46,675 nucleotides of DNA from Candidatus Melainabacteria bacterium (GTDB lineage: Bacteria > Cyanobacteriota > Vampirovibrionia > Obscuribacterales > Obscuribacteraceae), in the NCBI GenBank assembly GCA_003153555.1, contig PLZS01000136.1:1-46675 (forward strand), in the 5' to 3' direction. The notes under the pieces are model-generated. The model did not search any database, had not been told where the DNA came from, and worked only from the letters and a program-made list of their open reading frames with translations. Every line of letters starts with the position of its first letter. Within the stretch, counting starts at the first letter, position 1. Both the position numbers and the translations under genes were made by a program. Shown piece by piece: positions 34,434-42,459 of this stretch.

Positions 34434-34856
34434 TTAGTCTTGTACTGTCAGTCCCATGTTGCGGGCGGTTCCTGCAACCATCTTTTCCGCCGCCTCAAGA
34501 GTGGTGGCGTTCAGATCGGGCATTTTTATTTTGGCGATTTCAGTGATTTTTGCTTTGCTGATTGTTCCGACTTTCGTCTTATTCGGCGTAGCAGAGCCCT
34601 TTTCGACGCCCGCTGCTTTCTTCAATAGTTCAGATGCAGGAGGTGTCTTGAGGATGAAGTCGAAAGATCTGTCTTCGTAGACTGTGATTTCAACTGGGAT
34701 AACCGTTCCAGCTTTGTCTTGAGTCTTGGCATTGTACTCTTTGCAGAATTGCATGATGTTTACGCCATGCTGACCAAGCGCAGGACCGATGGGCGGTGCG
34801 GGATTGGCCTTTCCGGCCTGTATTTGCAATTTAACTTTGCCAACAACCTTTTTCAC
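34434..34856 (-). CDS. rplK: 50S ribosomal protein L11
   Basis: This 140-residue protein of standard length is recognised by KLQIQAGKANPAPPIGPALGQHGVNIM, the Pro-rich N-terminal hinge, and GTARNMGLTV at the end. It forms the GTPase-associated centre with 23S rRNA. The start is GTG; AGGA lies about ten bases ahead. A 69-base gap separates it from nusG. It is in the ordinary secE-nusG-rplK-rplA order. Confidence 0.97.
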   Translation of the reverse strand: MKKVVGKVKLQIQAGKANPAPPIGPALGQHGVNIMQFCKEYNAKTQDKAGTVIPVEITVYEDRSFDFILKTPPASELLKKAAGVEKGSATPNKTKVGTISKAKITEIAKIKMPDLNATTLEAAEKMVAGTARNMGLTVQD

Positions 34857-34925
34857 GGTGCTTGAGTCCTATAGATATGCGGAACTTATGATCTTATGGT
34901 AGTTTCGGGCTAGCGTCCACCACGT

Positions 34926-35486
34926 TTACACTTTTATAACCTGGTTGAATTCTAGTTCTACAGGAGTCGCCCGTCCGAAGATGATTACTGAAGCCTTGAT
35001 GCGCTCTCGTTCCATGTTCACTTCTGTAACTTCGCCTGTAAAGTCAGCGAAAGGTCCGCCAGTAATTCTGACGTAATCGCCTACCTTGACATCGATAACT
35101 GCTTGTTTCTTGCCTTTGATTCCAGAAACTGCCATTTGCCGTCTGAGAATCTTGCGAATCTCTGAGTCTTGTACTGGAATTGGCTTCTTACCTGCGCCTA
35201 CGTATTTGGTTACGCCGGGCGCTTCTCTAACTACACGCCATGAATCGTCGTCCAGAATCATTTCAACGAAGACGTAGCCTGGATATTCGCGTTCTTTCTT
35301 TTCAACACGCTTGCCATCTTTGACTTTGGTCACCATCTTCTCAGGAACGATGACGCCGAAGATTCTGTCTTGAGCGCCCATGGTAACAATGCGCTTTTCG
35401 ATGTGTTCTTTCACCTTATTTTCATGACCGGAAGCGGTCTGCACGGCGTACCAGCGCCGTTGCCCATCAGTTTTGATAAAAGCCAT
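34926..35486 (-). CDS. nusG: Transcription termination/antitermination factor NusG
   Basis: The protein has 186 residues. The NGN domain (residues 1-125) is marked by RRWYAVQTASGHENKVKEHIEKR and YPGYVFVEMILDDDSWRVVR. The KOW domain (about 135-186) is marked by GDYVRITGGPFADFTGEVTEVN. It binds RNA polymerase and links it to Rho or to the ribosome. It lies in the secE-nusG-rplK-rplA order. Confidence 0.97.
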   Translation of the reverse strand: MAFIKTDGQRRWYAVQTASGHENKVKEHIEKRIVTMGAQDRIFGVIVPEKMVTKVKDGKRVEKKEREYPGYVFVEMILDDDSWRVVREAPGVTKYVGAGKKPIPVQDSEIRKILRRQMAVSGIKGKKQAVIDVKVGDYVRITGGPFADFTGEVTEVNMERERIKASVIIFGRATPVELEFNQVIKV

Positions 35487-35542
35487 TTTGGTATCTATGT
35501 CCTTACCCTCGTTGTCCGGTTCTCCCGCGCAAGCTGCACGGC

Positions 35543-35998
35543 TTATCTGCTTCCTATTCCACCACCATGCAATCGTGCGAAGTGTTCAAGTGGACCAAAG
35601 ACTAAATTGCCAAGGACCCAATCAAAACCAAGCACCATCAAGGTGATCACTGCTACCAAGAAGAGAACACTCCATGTCTCTCTTACGACCTGCCGAAACG
35701 GCGGCCAACTAATTTTTCGAAATTCTACAACTACTTCATGTACGAACTGTCGCGCTTCGCCAAGCGGACTTTGTTTCTTTTCAGTCTTGGCTTTCTTCGG
35801 TTTATCACTGCCACCGCTGCCGCCAGTTCCACCATTTGACCCACCACCGCCGGAGCCGCCATCTGCAGGCGGTTTGATTGAAGGAGGTTGCGCTGGCGTG
35901 GAATTGATCTCAGTGGCCGGGTCATTGACAACGACCTTCGGTTTCGTCGGATCTTTGCCTTGACCGGTCGGAGATTCCTTATTTCGCTTGATCGCCAT
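35543..35998 (-). CDS. secE: SecE translocase subunit with a long low-complexity N-terminus
   Basis: The protein has 151 residues, of which only about the last 75 are classical SecE: ARQFVHEVVVEFRKISWPPFRQVVRETWSVLFLVAVITLMVLGFDW, with one membrane helix. The first 75 residues are a hydrophilic Pro/Gly/Ser/Lys-rich extension (GGSGGGGSNGG). Single-helix SecE proteins are usually 60-70 residues long. SecE clamps SecY in the inner membrane. The position just ahead of nusG and behind tRNA-Trp confirms the call. Confidence 0.95.
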   Translation of the reverse strand: MAIKRNKESPTGQGKDPTKPKVVVNDPATEINSTPAQPPSIKPPADGGSGGGGSNGGTGGSGGSDKPKKAKTEKKQSPLGEARQFVHEVVVEFRKISWPPFRQVVRETWSVLFLVAVITLMVLGFDWVLGNLVFGPLEHFARLHGGGIGSR

Positions 35999-36044
35999 TC
36001 TTATATTGCTCTTTCTGCGACTCAGCTGCCGTTGTCAACTTGGT

Positions 36045-36057
36045 TTTCCGAGGATAG
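36045..36057 (-). promoter_or_regulatory. Dispersed motif CTATCCTCGGAAA, copy 3
   Basis: Read on the minus strand, the motif lies between tRNA-Trp and secE, 46 bases ahead of the secE start. It matches the copy upstream of mqnC in 11 of 13 positions. It could mark a second promoter for secE-nusG-rplK-rplA. Confidence 0.4.
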
Positions 36058-36092
36058 TCTTATGCCGTTGCCTACGGCTGGACTGATAAATT

Positions 36093-36163
36093 CGCGCCAT
36101 GAAAGAATCGAACTCTCACCAAAGGTTTTGGAGACCTTCGTTCTACCGTTAAACTAATGGCGC
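36093..36163 (-). tRNA. trnW: tRNA-Trp (CCA)
   Basis: The 71-nt cloverleaf folds fully: acceptor GCGCCAT with ATGGCGC (seven pairs), D arm GTTT…GAAC, anticodon stem AAGGT with ACCTT around the loop CTCCAAA (anticodon CCA, Trp), and T arm GAGAG-TTCGATT-CTTTC with one G-T pair. Discriminator base is G. The 3' CCA is not encoded. It sits between rpmG and secE, as in many bacteria. Confidence 0.93.
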
Positions 36164-36272
36164 CCATTTCGTCTCTTTTGGGATTCGCAATTGCGAAAAG
36201 GTCTACCTGCCCAGATGAGCAGTCCATTTGCCAGAGTCGTCTGAATCGCCCACATGCAAGGCAGGCACAGAC

Positions 36273-36440
36273 CTACTTCTTGGTCTCCTTGTGCTCAAGA
36301 TGAGTTCTGCAATGGCGGCAGTACTTCTTGATGTTGAGCCTGTCCGGATCATTCTTTTTGTTTTTCATTGTGGTGTAGTTGCGTCTTTTGCATTCACCAC
36401 AGGCTAACGTGATAATGACTCGGTCGTCTTTCTTGGCCAA
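36273..36440 (-). CDS. rpmG: 50S ribosomal protein L33
   Basis: This 55-residue zinc-ribbon ribosomal protein starts with TTG; AGGAG lies eight bases ahead (MAKKDDRVIITLACGECKR). Cysteines in ACGEC and YCRHC make the four-Cys zinc site, so this is the zinc-binding form. YTTMKNKKNDPDRLNIKKYC is diagnostic. It leads the block rpmG-trnW-secE-nusG-rplK-rplA. Confidence 0.95.
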   Translation of the reverse strand: MAKKDDRVIITLACGECKRRNYTTMKNKKNDPDRLNIKKYCRHCRTHLEHKETKK

Positions 36441-36529
36441 GGTTCTAACTCCTGCTTGTTTCCGTTATCGTGCCAAATAATTGCAAAATTCGGAAACTTC
36501 CACCCAAACGATTAAGGTTTCAGGCTCTC

Positions 36530-36583
36530 TCCGGTGCAGATTTCGCTGGCAGTCGGGTTGCTTGCCTGGATCCCCTCACCGGA
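36530..36583 (-). ncRNA. Possible structured leader element ahead of rpmG
   Basis: On the minus strand TCCGGTG (36583-36577) can pair perfectly with CACCGGA (36536-36530), enclosing 40 nucleotides that can make a small inner stem (GGCA/TGCC). It lies between the promoter/terminator pair and the rpmG start. I do not recognise a known riboswitch. The element could bind a ribosomal protein or be chance. Confidence 0.3.
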
Positions 36584-36624
36584 TCGATTTTAACCGCTTG
36601 TTCTTGTAAACAAAAACAAGCCAG

Positions 36625-36648
36625 AAAAAAAAGACCTCCCGGGGAGGC
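36625..36648 (-). terminator. Intrinsic terminator just after the rpmG promoter
   Basis: Minus-strand stem CCTCC (36647-36643) with GGAGG (36639-36635), a three-base loop and a closing G-T pair, is followed after one C by eight T bases (36632-36625). This is a textbook intrinsic terminator for transcripts heading toward rpmG. It begins about five bases after the predicted start site of the promoter at 36660-36689. Confidence 0.7.
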
Positions 36649-36659
36649 GTCAAGCAGCA

Positions 36660-36689
36660 AGTATATCGAACGCCATGAAAACCTGTCAA
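36660..36689 (-). promoter_or_regulatory. Strong sigma-70 type promoter for the rpmG block
   Basis: On the minus strand TTGACA (36689-36684) and TATACT (36665-36660) are separated by 18 bases. This is the best promoter match I see in the window. It is oriented toward rpmG-trnW-secE-nusG-rplK-rplA, and its upstream side reaches to within 21 bases of the oppA start codon. Confidence 0.75.
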
Positions 36690-36709
36690 CAAGACTAAAA
36701 TGTGATGCG

Positions 36710-38308
36710 ATGAATTCAAAACGAAATTCTGTTTACAAGCCCTTGATCTCCGTGCTTGCGCTGTTTATGGCGCTCGCCCTGAGTTCGTGCAATGTTGCGA
36801 AACATGGCGCCGCTCCAGGGACATTGCGCGTCAACATCGGGACTGAACCGCCTGGTCTTGACTGGGAAGTTGAAACTGACTCGACTTCATTTGATGTGGT
36901 ATCGAACTTGATGACTGGGCTGACCCAATACACGCCTGAGTTGAAGTGCGCGCCTGGATGCGCGAAGAGTTGGGATGTTTTAGATGGCGGTAAGACCTAC
37001 GTTTTCCACCTGCGAGACGATATCTACTGGACCGATGGCAAGAAACTTGTGGCCAAAGATTTTGAATATGCCTGGCGACGCTTGCTGGATCCAACTACTG
37101 GGGCTCAGTATGCTTATTTCCTTTATCCAATCGTTAACGCTTTTGAATTTAATAGCCACAAAATTACAGACCCGAACTTGATCGGTATCAAAGCGGTCGA
37201 TGAACACACCTTTGAAGTCAAACTCAAGAAGCCAGCCGCTTACTTTATTTATCTAACTGCTTTCTGCCCCTGTTGCCCATCTCGCAAGGACGTGATTGAA
37301 AAGTGGGGGCGGCGTTGGACCGATCCTGAGCACATTGTCACCAATGGTCCGTTTATGCTGAAACACTGGGCGCACGAATACAAAATTGAGTTGATCGCCA
37401 ATCCGAAGTATTTCGAGGGTCCACCAAAGATAGAGAAGATCAGCATGTTCATGGTGCCTGAGCAAGCTACTGCATTTGCACTTTACGAAAATGACGAACT
37501 CGATTTCGTGGACAATCGCAGCTTTTCGACGCCTGATGTGGAGCGTTGCAAAGATTCCCCCCAGTATAAAAACATTGCGCTGCTGCGCAGCAACTACATT
37601 GGCTTCAACGTCACTAAGCCGCCATTCACAGATGCGCGGGTGCGCCGAGCCGTGTGCAAAGCCATTGATCGAGATGTATTCCCGCGCATTCTTCGTCGCA
37701 AGGAACGTCCAACCAGCAGTTGGATTCCTAAGCCGCTGGCTGGATATTCGCCGACCACAGGCGAAAAATTCGATCCTGTGGGCGCAAAACAATTGTTGGC
37801 TGAAGCTGGATATCCAGGCGGCAAAGGTTTTCCAGCAACAGTAATGTTGTATCCGAATCGCGATGACGTCAAAACAGTTGTCGAGGAACTCCAAGATCAA
37901 TTGCAACAAAATCTTGGTATCAGCATTGGTTTGCAAAATCAGGAATGGAAAGTCTATTTGCAAACATTGCATCGGGATCCGCCGCCAATTTTTAGAGCAA
38001 CGTGGGGCGCTGACTATCCGGATCCGGAGACGTTCTCGAATTTATTTACCACATACAACGGTAACAACACCACTGCATGGAAAGATGCCAAATACGACGC
38101 CATTGTTGAACAAGCGGGAACCGAACAGGATCCACTCAAGCGCAGGAAGTTATACGAGAAGGCTGACCACTACTTGTGCAATGAAGAATCCGTGATCGCA
38201 CCCGTATATCTGGCTACCCAAAACGTAATGGTTAAGCCGTGGGTAAAGGGACTGAAGTTTAATGCGCTGGATATTCAATTCTATAAAGAGGTGAGCATTG
38301 AACCGTAG
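36710..38308 (+). CDS. oppA: Peptide ABC transporter substrate-binding lipoprotein
   Basis: The frame is open from 36470, but I choose the ATG at 36710. It gives a clean lipoprotein signal (MNSKRNSVYKPLISVLALFMALALSSC) with lipobox LSSC, and the upstream stretch is Lys/Arg-rich non-genic sequence. The product has 532 residues. The mature part is a family-5 solute-binding protein: TLRVNIGTEPPGLDWEVETD, the segment WDVLDGGKTYVFHLRDDIYWTDGK and the late RATWGADYPDPETF. It captures oligopeptides outside the membrane and delivers them to the permeases encoded just downstream. oppB follows after 18 bases. Confidence 0.93.
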   Translation: MNSKRNSVYKPLISVLALFMALALSSCNVAKHGAAPGTLRVNIGTEPPGLDWEVETDSTSFDVVSNLMTGLTQYTPELKCAPGCAKSWDVLDGGKTYVFHLRDDIYWTDGKKLVAKDFEYAWRRLLDPTTGAQYAYFLYPIVNAFEFNSHKITDPNLIGIKAVDEHTFEVKLKKPAAYFIYLTAFCPCCPSRKDVIEKWGRRWTDPEHIVTNGPFMLKHWAHEYKIELIANPKYFEGPPKIEKISMFMVPEQATAFALYENDELDFVDNRSFSTPDVERCKDSPQYKNIALLRSNYIGFNVTKPPFTDARVRRAVCKAIDRDVFPRILRRKERPTSSWIPKPLAGYSPTTGEKFDPVGAKQLLAEAGYPGGKGFPATVMLYPNRDDVKTVVEELQDQLQQNLGISIGLQNQEWKVYLQTLHRDPPPIFRATWGADYPDPETFSNLFTTYNGNNTTAWKDAKYDAIVEQAGTEQDPLKRRKLYEKADHYLCNEESVIAPVYLATQNVMVKPWVKGLKFNALDIQFYKEVSIEP

Positions 38309-38326
38309 GCAACCGATGGTGATCGC

Positions 38327-39244
38327 ATGCTAAGCATGATCTTGAAGAGAATTCTTCTGGCCATCCCTGTTTTGTGGATTGTTGCATCAATTACTTTTAT
38401 GCTGGTCCGCATCGTCCCGGGTGGACCGTTCGAAGGGGATAAAGCTTTGCCACCAGAAATAGTGGCGAACCTGAAGGCAAAGTATCATCTCGATAAGCCT
38501 GTGCCAGAGCAGTATCTTTTCTATATGCAGCGGTTGATGCAAGGAGACCTCGGGCTGTCTTACAAATACATCGGGCGCACCGTCAATGATATTTTGACTG
38601 ACGCTTTTCCCGTGTCACTTCAACTTGGAAGCGCGGGATTGTTGCTGGCGATATGTGTCGGCGTGCCACTTGGCACAATTGCCGCTGTGCGTCGTGGATC
38701 TGCTGCGGACTTCGCGGCCATGTTTTTGTCCACCGCGGGCATATCCGTTCCCAGTTTCGTGATTGGAGCCTTGCTGATCTTCGTCTTTGGCATCTGGCTG
38801 AAAATATTGCCGGTCGCATTGTGGGAATCAGGTCGCCACATGATTTTGCCTGCTATTACAATTGCAGTCAGTCCGGCGGCTTACCTGGCTCGTTTGACGA
38901 GAGCAAGTGTGCTTGAAATTTTGGAGAAAGACTGGGTGCGTACTGCCAGGTCCAAAGGACTTTCTGGCCAGAAAACTGTCGTTAAGCATGTTTTGCGCAA
39001 TGCGCTGGTGCCGATTGCAACTGTCCTGGGACCCCTGACTGCGATCCTTGTCACTGGCTCGTTCGTGGTCGAATATATGTACGCCATTCCTGGAATGGGG
39101 CGCTTCTTCATTACCGCTGTCGGTAATCGCGATTACGATTTGATCATGGGCACCACTCTGGTGTTCGCCGTCTTGCTGATTATTGCCAACACGATCGTGG
39201 ACATCGTCTACGTCATTCTCGATCCGCGTATGCAGGTGAACTAG
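38327..39244 (+). CDS. oppB: Peptide ABC transporter permease, OppB type
   Basis: This 305-residue permease has six membrane helices. The N-terminus is typical (ILLAIPVLWIVASITFMLVRIVPGGPF). The ATPase-contact EAA loop is seen in RLTRASVLEILEKDWVRTARSKGLS followed by VLRNALVPI. IPGMGRFFITAV is the usual OppB/DppB signature. The stop is two bases before the oppC start, so the two genes are tightly coupled. Confidence 0.95.
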   Translation: MLSMILKRILLAIPVLWIVASITFMLVRIVPGGPFEGDKALPPEIVANLKAKYHLDKPVPEQYLFYMQRLMQGDLGLSYKYIGRTVNDILTDAFPVSLQLGSAGLLLAICVGVPLGTIAAVRRGSAADFAAMFLSTAGISVPSFVIGALLIFVFGIWLKILPVALWESGRHMILPAITIAVSPAAYLARLTRASVLEILEKDWVRTARSKGLSGQKTVVKHVLRNALVPIATVLGPLTAILVTGSFVVEYMYAIPGMGRFFITAVGNRDYDLIMGTTLVFAVLLIIANTIVDIVYVILDPRMQVN

Positions 39245-39246
39245 CA

Positions 39247-40179
39247 ATGTCGAGAAACAAAGTTGGTTTTGCTTATCTTTGGTACAGGTTGCGCAGTATT
39301 CCAACTGCGCATGGAGCCTTTTGGATCATCCTGTTCATCTGTCTGATCGCCCTTCTCTCTGCGCTGGGCGTGCCCATGTCTCACTACACCTACTCTCAGA
39401 CGACAACCGATCTTCTTGCTCCGCCATCGATGGATCACCTGATGGGAACCGACGAACTCGGGCGTGACTTATTTAGCCGGATCATCTATGGCTCTCAGCT
39501 TTCAATTAGTATAGGAATGACAACAGCCTTTATCGCATTTTTCATTGGCACCATATACGGCGCTATAGCAGGATTTTCAGGTGGCAAGGTTGATAATCTG
39601 TTGATGCGCGGCGTCGATATCGCATATGCTCTGCCTGACTTACTTGTAATGATTCTCATTGGTGTGCTGGTCGGACGCGGAACTACCGGCATTCTCATCT
39701 CTCTGGGTCTAGTAAGTTGGATGGGCACAGCCAGACTTGTGCGTGCGCAGTTTCTACAACTGCAACATGAAGAATTCGTTGAAGCAGCCCGAGCTGCTGG
39801 TCAAAGTGGCCTGCTGATTGTCTGGAAACATCTATTACCTAATGCGATGGGACCGATTATCGTTGCTCTTACTTTCACTGTGCCGTCGGCAATCCTTTCA
39901 GAATCTACTTTGAGTTTTATAGGATTGGGACTGTCGCCGCCTGCTTGCAGTTGGGGAACGCTTGCCAGTGATGGTTGGCGCTCATTGCGTGGTCATCCGC
40001 ATTTGATTCTATTTCCAAGCTTCTTTATTTTCGTCACAGTCTTGTCGTTCAACTTTCTTGGCGATGGATTGCGTGACGCGCTCGATCCCCGAACGCGATT
40101 GTTCAACTACGGAAAAATTGTCCAAGATCCTGAAGAAGTGGTTGAAAAAGTCGCACCAGAACTTGTAGTTAAAGATTGA
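39247..40179 (+). CDS. oppC: Peptide ABC transporter permease, OppC type
   Basis: This 310-residue second permease has the OppC/DppC entry DLLAPPSMDHLMGTDELGRDLFSRIIYGSQLS and the EAA loop VEAARAAGQSGLLIVWKHLLPNA. The SFIGLGLSPPACSWGTL signature is also present. It has an N-terminal helix before the five-helix core. AGGTGAA lies ahead of the ATG. No oppD or oppF ATPase gene follows, so the ATPases must be encoded elsewhere. Confidence 0.95.
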   Translation: MSRNKVGFAYLWYRLRSIPTAHGAFWIILFICLIALLSALGVPMSHYTYSQTTTDLLAPPSMDHLMGTDELGRDLFSRIIYGSQLSISIGMTTAFIAFFIGTIYGAIAGFSGGKVDNLLMRGVDIAYALPDLLVMILIGVLVGRGTTGILISLGLVSWMGTARLVRAQFLQLQHEEFVEAARAAGQSGLLIVWKHLLPNAMGPIIVALTFTVPSAILSESTLSFIGLGLSPPACSWGTLASDGWRSLRGHPHLILFPSFFIFVTVLSFNFLGDGLRDALDPRTRLFNYGKIVQDPEEVVEKVAPELVVKD

Positions 40180-40626
40180 GGCTGATACGTCGAGTGGCAT
40201 GGCTCACTCTCACTTCACCTTTCAAACCGCTAAAAACAAGAGAGTGCTGAAACAAGTTTCGCTCGCCTCAAATTTTGCGGCGACTTAGCTGAACGCCGCT
40301 CTGGACCTGAGATTAAAAAGGTGGGGTATGTCCCTCCAGAACACCCTCATTTAATATGTTAAGCAAAAAACGCGGGTTTTGATGGTGCTGTCGATGCTTA
40401 TTTATCAATGCTTTCGGGAAATCGAGAAGTCCTTAAACCCTGATGTAATATAGCTTCACATGATATGGGATGGGTAAAAAGTAGAAGGGTATACCCTCCC
40501 CCACTAATTTTTTTGTTAGCGCTCGATAACACAGAATCCACGACCATCCGCTCAACACTTCAGCACACAAAGGAGGGGCGAGCGTATCTCGCGCTATCAT
40601 TGTCTGAACTCAGGAGACCGGAACAA
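40180..40626 (+). other. Intergenic region ahead of the ABC-F gene
   Basis: These 447 bp contain no supported gene, although the ABC-F frame stays open back to 40465. Seen here: a perfect palindrome AGGGTATACCCT (40486-40497) next to CCCCC, and an isolated strong ribosome-binding-like AAAGGAGGGG (about 40568) with no start codon at useful distance. A possible promoter TTGATG…TTATTT (about 40379) has poor spacing. A long leader RNA is possible; I see no known riboswitch. Confidence 0.4.
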
Positions 40627-42459
40627 GTGGCAATACTCGTCAGCTGCCAATCGATTGGCAAGTCCTACAGCTCGCGTCCGCTTTTTAGCAACATATCCTT
40701 CGGCATTGAAGACGAACAGAAGATTGGCTTGATCGGACCAAACGGTGCCGGCAAGTCCACTTTGATGAAGATATTGACCGGTGAAATTCAGCCCGATGAA
40801 GGGGCGGTCGTGGCGCGCAAAAACCTTCGCGTTGCCTATGTTAGTCAATCCGAATCATTCGATCCTGATCTGAGTGTGGAACAGGTTGTTAAACAAGCCG
40901 CAGATCTAGCGCCTTTAGAAGACTACGAAAAAGCAGCGTCGGTCGATTCGACATTGACGCAAATGGGATTTCCTGATTGGAGCGCTAAAACAGGCTCTCT
41001 TTCTGGTGGTTGGCGAAAGCGCTTGGCCCTCGCGTCCGCATTGGTGCAAGAACCAGATCTGCTGCTTTTGGATGAACCAACCAACCACTTGGATCTCGAG
41101 GGCGTTTTATGGCTCGAGACCTTGCTTAAATCAATTAGCGTCAGTTTTGTCGTGGTCAGCCACGATCGGGCTTTTCTTGAAAGTGTCGTCAATCGGATGA
41201 TCGAACTCAATCCGACTTATCCTGAAGGTTGCTTGAGCATCAATGGAAATTACAGTGAATTTCTGATTGCCCGTGAAGAACGTTTGAATGCTCAGGTTCA
41301 TCAACAACAAGCTCTTGCAAGCAAAGTAAGGCGAGAGATTGCTTGGTTGCAGCGCGGAGCACGAGCGCGACAAACCAAGGCGCGAGGTCGCATCCAAGAT
41401 GCCGGTAAATTGATAGAGGATCTCGCCGATGTGAAGCAGCGCAATTCATTGAACGCGCCAATCGAAATTGGTTTTGATTCGTCAGGGCGCAAGACGAAAG
41501 AACTGATTACAGCAAAAGGAATTTCGAAGCGGTTCGCTGAGAAAATTTTGTTCGGCAACGTCAACGTGCTGCTCACCACGGGCACTAAGTTGGGACTTGT
41601 TGGTCGCAATGGCAGCGGTAAGACAACACTTCTCAAACTTTTAGTTGGCGAATTGCAGCCTGATGTTGGCACCATTAAGCGCGCTGAGCAGTTGCAGATT
41701 GTTTGGTTCGATCAAAACCGTGAACAGCTCGATGAAACCAAAACTCTGAAACAATCGTTGAGCGCTGATGGTGACACGGTCATGTATCGTGGTCGAAATC
41801 TCCACGTGACGACTTGGGCAAAGAAGTTTTTGTTTCGACCAGATCAATTGCCGATGCCGATCAGTTATCTATCAGGTGGCGAAAAAGCGAGAATTCTGAT
41901 CGCAAACTTGATGTTAAAGCCTGCAGATGTGCTGATCCTGGACGAACCCACAAACGACCTGGATATTGCTTCGCTAGAGGTTTTGGAAGATAGCCTGGAA
42001 GATTTCCCCGGAGCCGTGATTCTGGTCACCCATGATCGCATGATGCTAGATACGGTGTCATCGCAAATCCTCGCGTTGGATGGATCCGGTGAGGCTAACT
42101 ATTATGCTGACTATGAGCAATGTGAACGGGCCTTGCAACGTTCTGCGAAGGTGGAAAAGAAGGCTCAAAATGCCGATCGGAAATCCAACAAAAACAACGC
42201 AAAGGATCGGGTCGGTCTAACTACCGCCGAGAAGCGTGAGCTATCCAGCATGGCTGATCAAATTGAACAAGTGGAAGTCAAAATCAGAGCAATGCAAGCC
42301 GAAATGGAAAAGCCACAAATTGCCAGCAATTATCCGAAGCTGAATGAACTGTCGAAAAACGTGGAAAACGCACAAGAAGATTTAGCCAAACTTTTCAAGC
42401 GTTGGGAAGAGTTGGAAGCGAAAGCCGCGTACGACAAAGAGCCTTCAGCTGCTACTTGA
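40627..42459 (+). CDS. ABC-F family ATPase, Uup-like
   Basis: I choose the GTG at 40627 (MAILVSCQSIGKSYSS), preceded by AGGAGA; the frame extends upstream but without family similarity. The protein has 610 residues and no membrane helices. Two ATPase halves are complete: Walker A GPNGAGKS and GRNGSGKT, signatures LSGGWRKR and LSGGEKAR, Walker B LLLLDEPTNHLD and LILDEPTNDLD. An interdomain linker separates them, and a C-terminal coiled coil (about 555-605, ELSSMADQIEQVEVKIRAMQ) is as in Uup. ABC-F proteins work on ribosomes or DNA structures, not as transporters. Confidence 0.93.
   Translation: MAILVSCQSIGKSYSSRPLFSNISFGIEDEQKIGLIGPNGAGKSTLMKILTGEIQPDEGAVVARKNLRVAYVSQSESFDPDLSVEQVVKQAADLAPLEDYEKAASVDSTLTQMGFPDWSAKTGSLSGGWRKRLALASALVQEPDLLLLDEPTNHLDLEGVLWLETLLKSISVSFVVVSHDRAFLESVVNRMIELNPTYPEGCLSINGNYSEFLIAREERLNAQVHQQQALASKVRREIAWLQRGARARQTKARGRIQDAGKLIEDLADVKQRNSLNAPIEIGFDSSGRKTKELITAKGISKRFAEKILFGNVNVLLTTGTKLGLVGRNGSGKTTLLKLLVGELQPDVGTIKRAEQLQIVWFDQNREQLDETKTLKQSLSADGDTVMYRGRNLHVTTWAKKFLFRPDQLPMPISYLSGGEKARILIANLMLKPADVLILDEPTNDLDIASLEVLEDSLEDFPGAVILVTHDRMMLDTVSSQILALDGSGEANYYADYEQCERALQRSAKVEKKAQNADRKSNKNNAKDRVGLTTAEKRELSSMADQIEQVEVKIRAMQAEMEKPQIASNYPKLNELSKNVENAQEDLAKLFKRWEELEAKAAYDKEPSAAT

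Noticed and set aside
36470..36709. Extended N-terminus of oppA
   Set aside because: The added 80 codons encode a basic, low-similarity stretch overlapping the rpmG promoter and terminator, and would bury the lipoprotein signal.
37253..37972. A 239-codon open frame on the minus strand opposite oppA
   Set aside because: It lies entirely within oppA, whose full family signature is intact. The antisense product shows no recognisable domain and a Cys/His-rich composition typical of mirror frames.
40486..40497. AGGGTATACCCT as a second RcnR-type operator
   Set aside because: It is palindromic and next to a C tract, but it lacks the TA-rich arms and promoter context of the 10335-10360 site, and the downstream ABC-F gene has no metal link.
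40180..42459. The ABC-F gene as the missing Opp ATPase
   Set aside because: It has two fused ATPase halves with the Uup-type coiled-coil tail and is separated from oppC by 447 bp. Opp ATPases are single-domain proteins with a different C-terminal domain.
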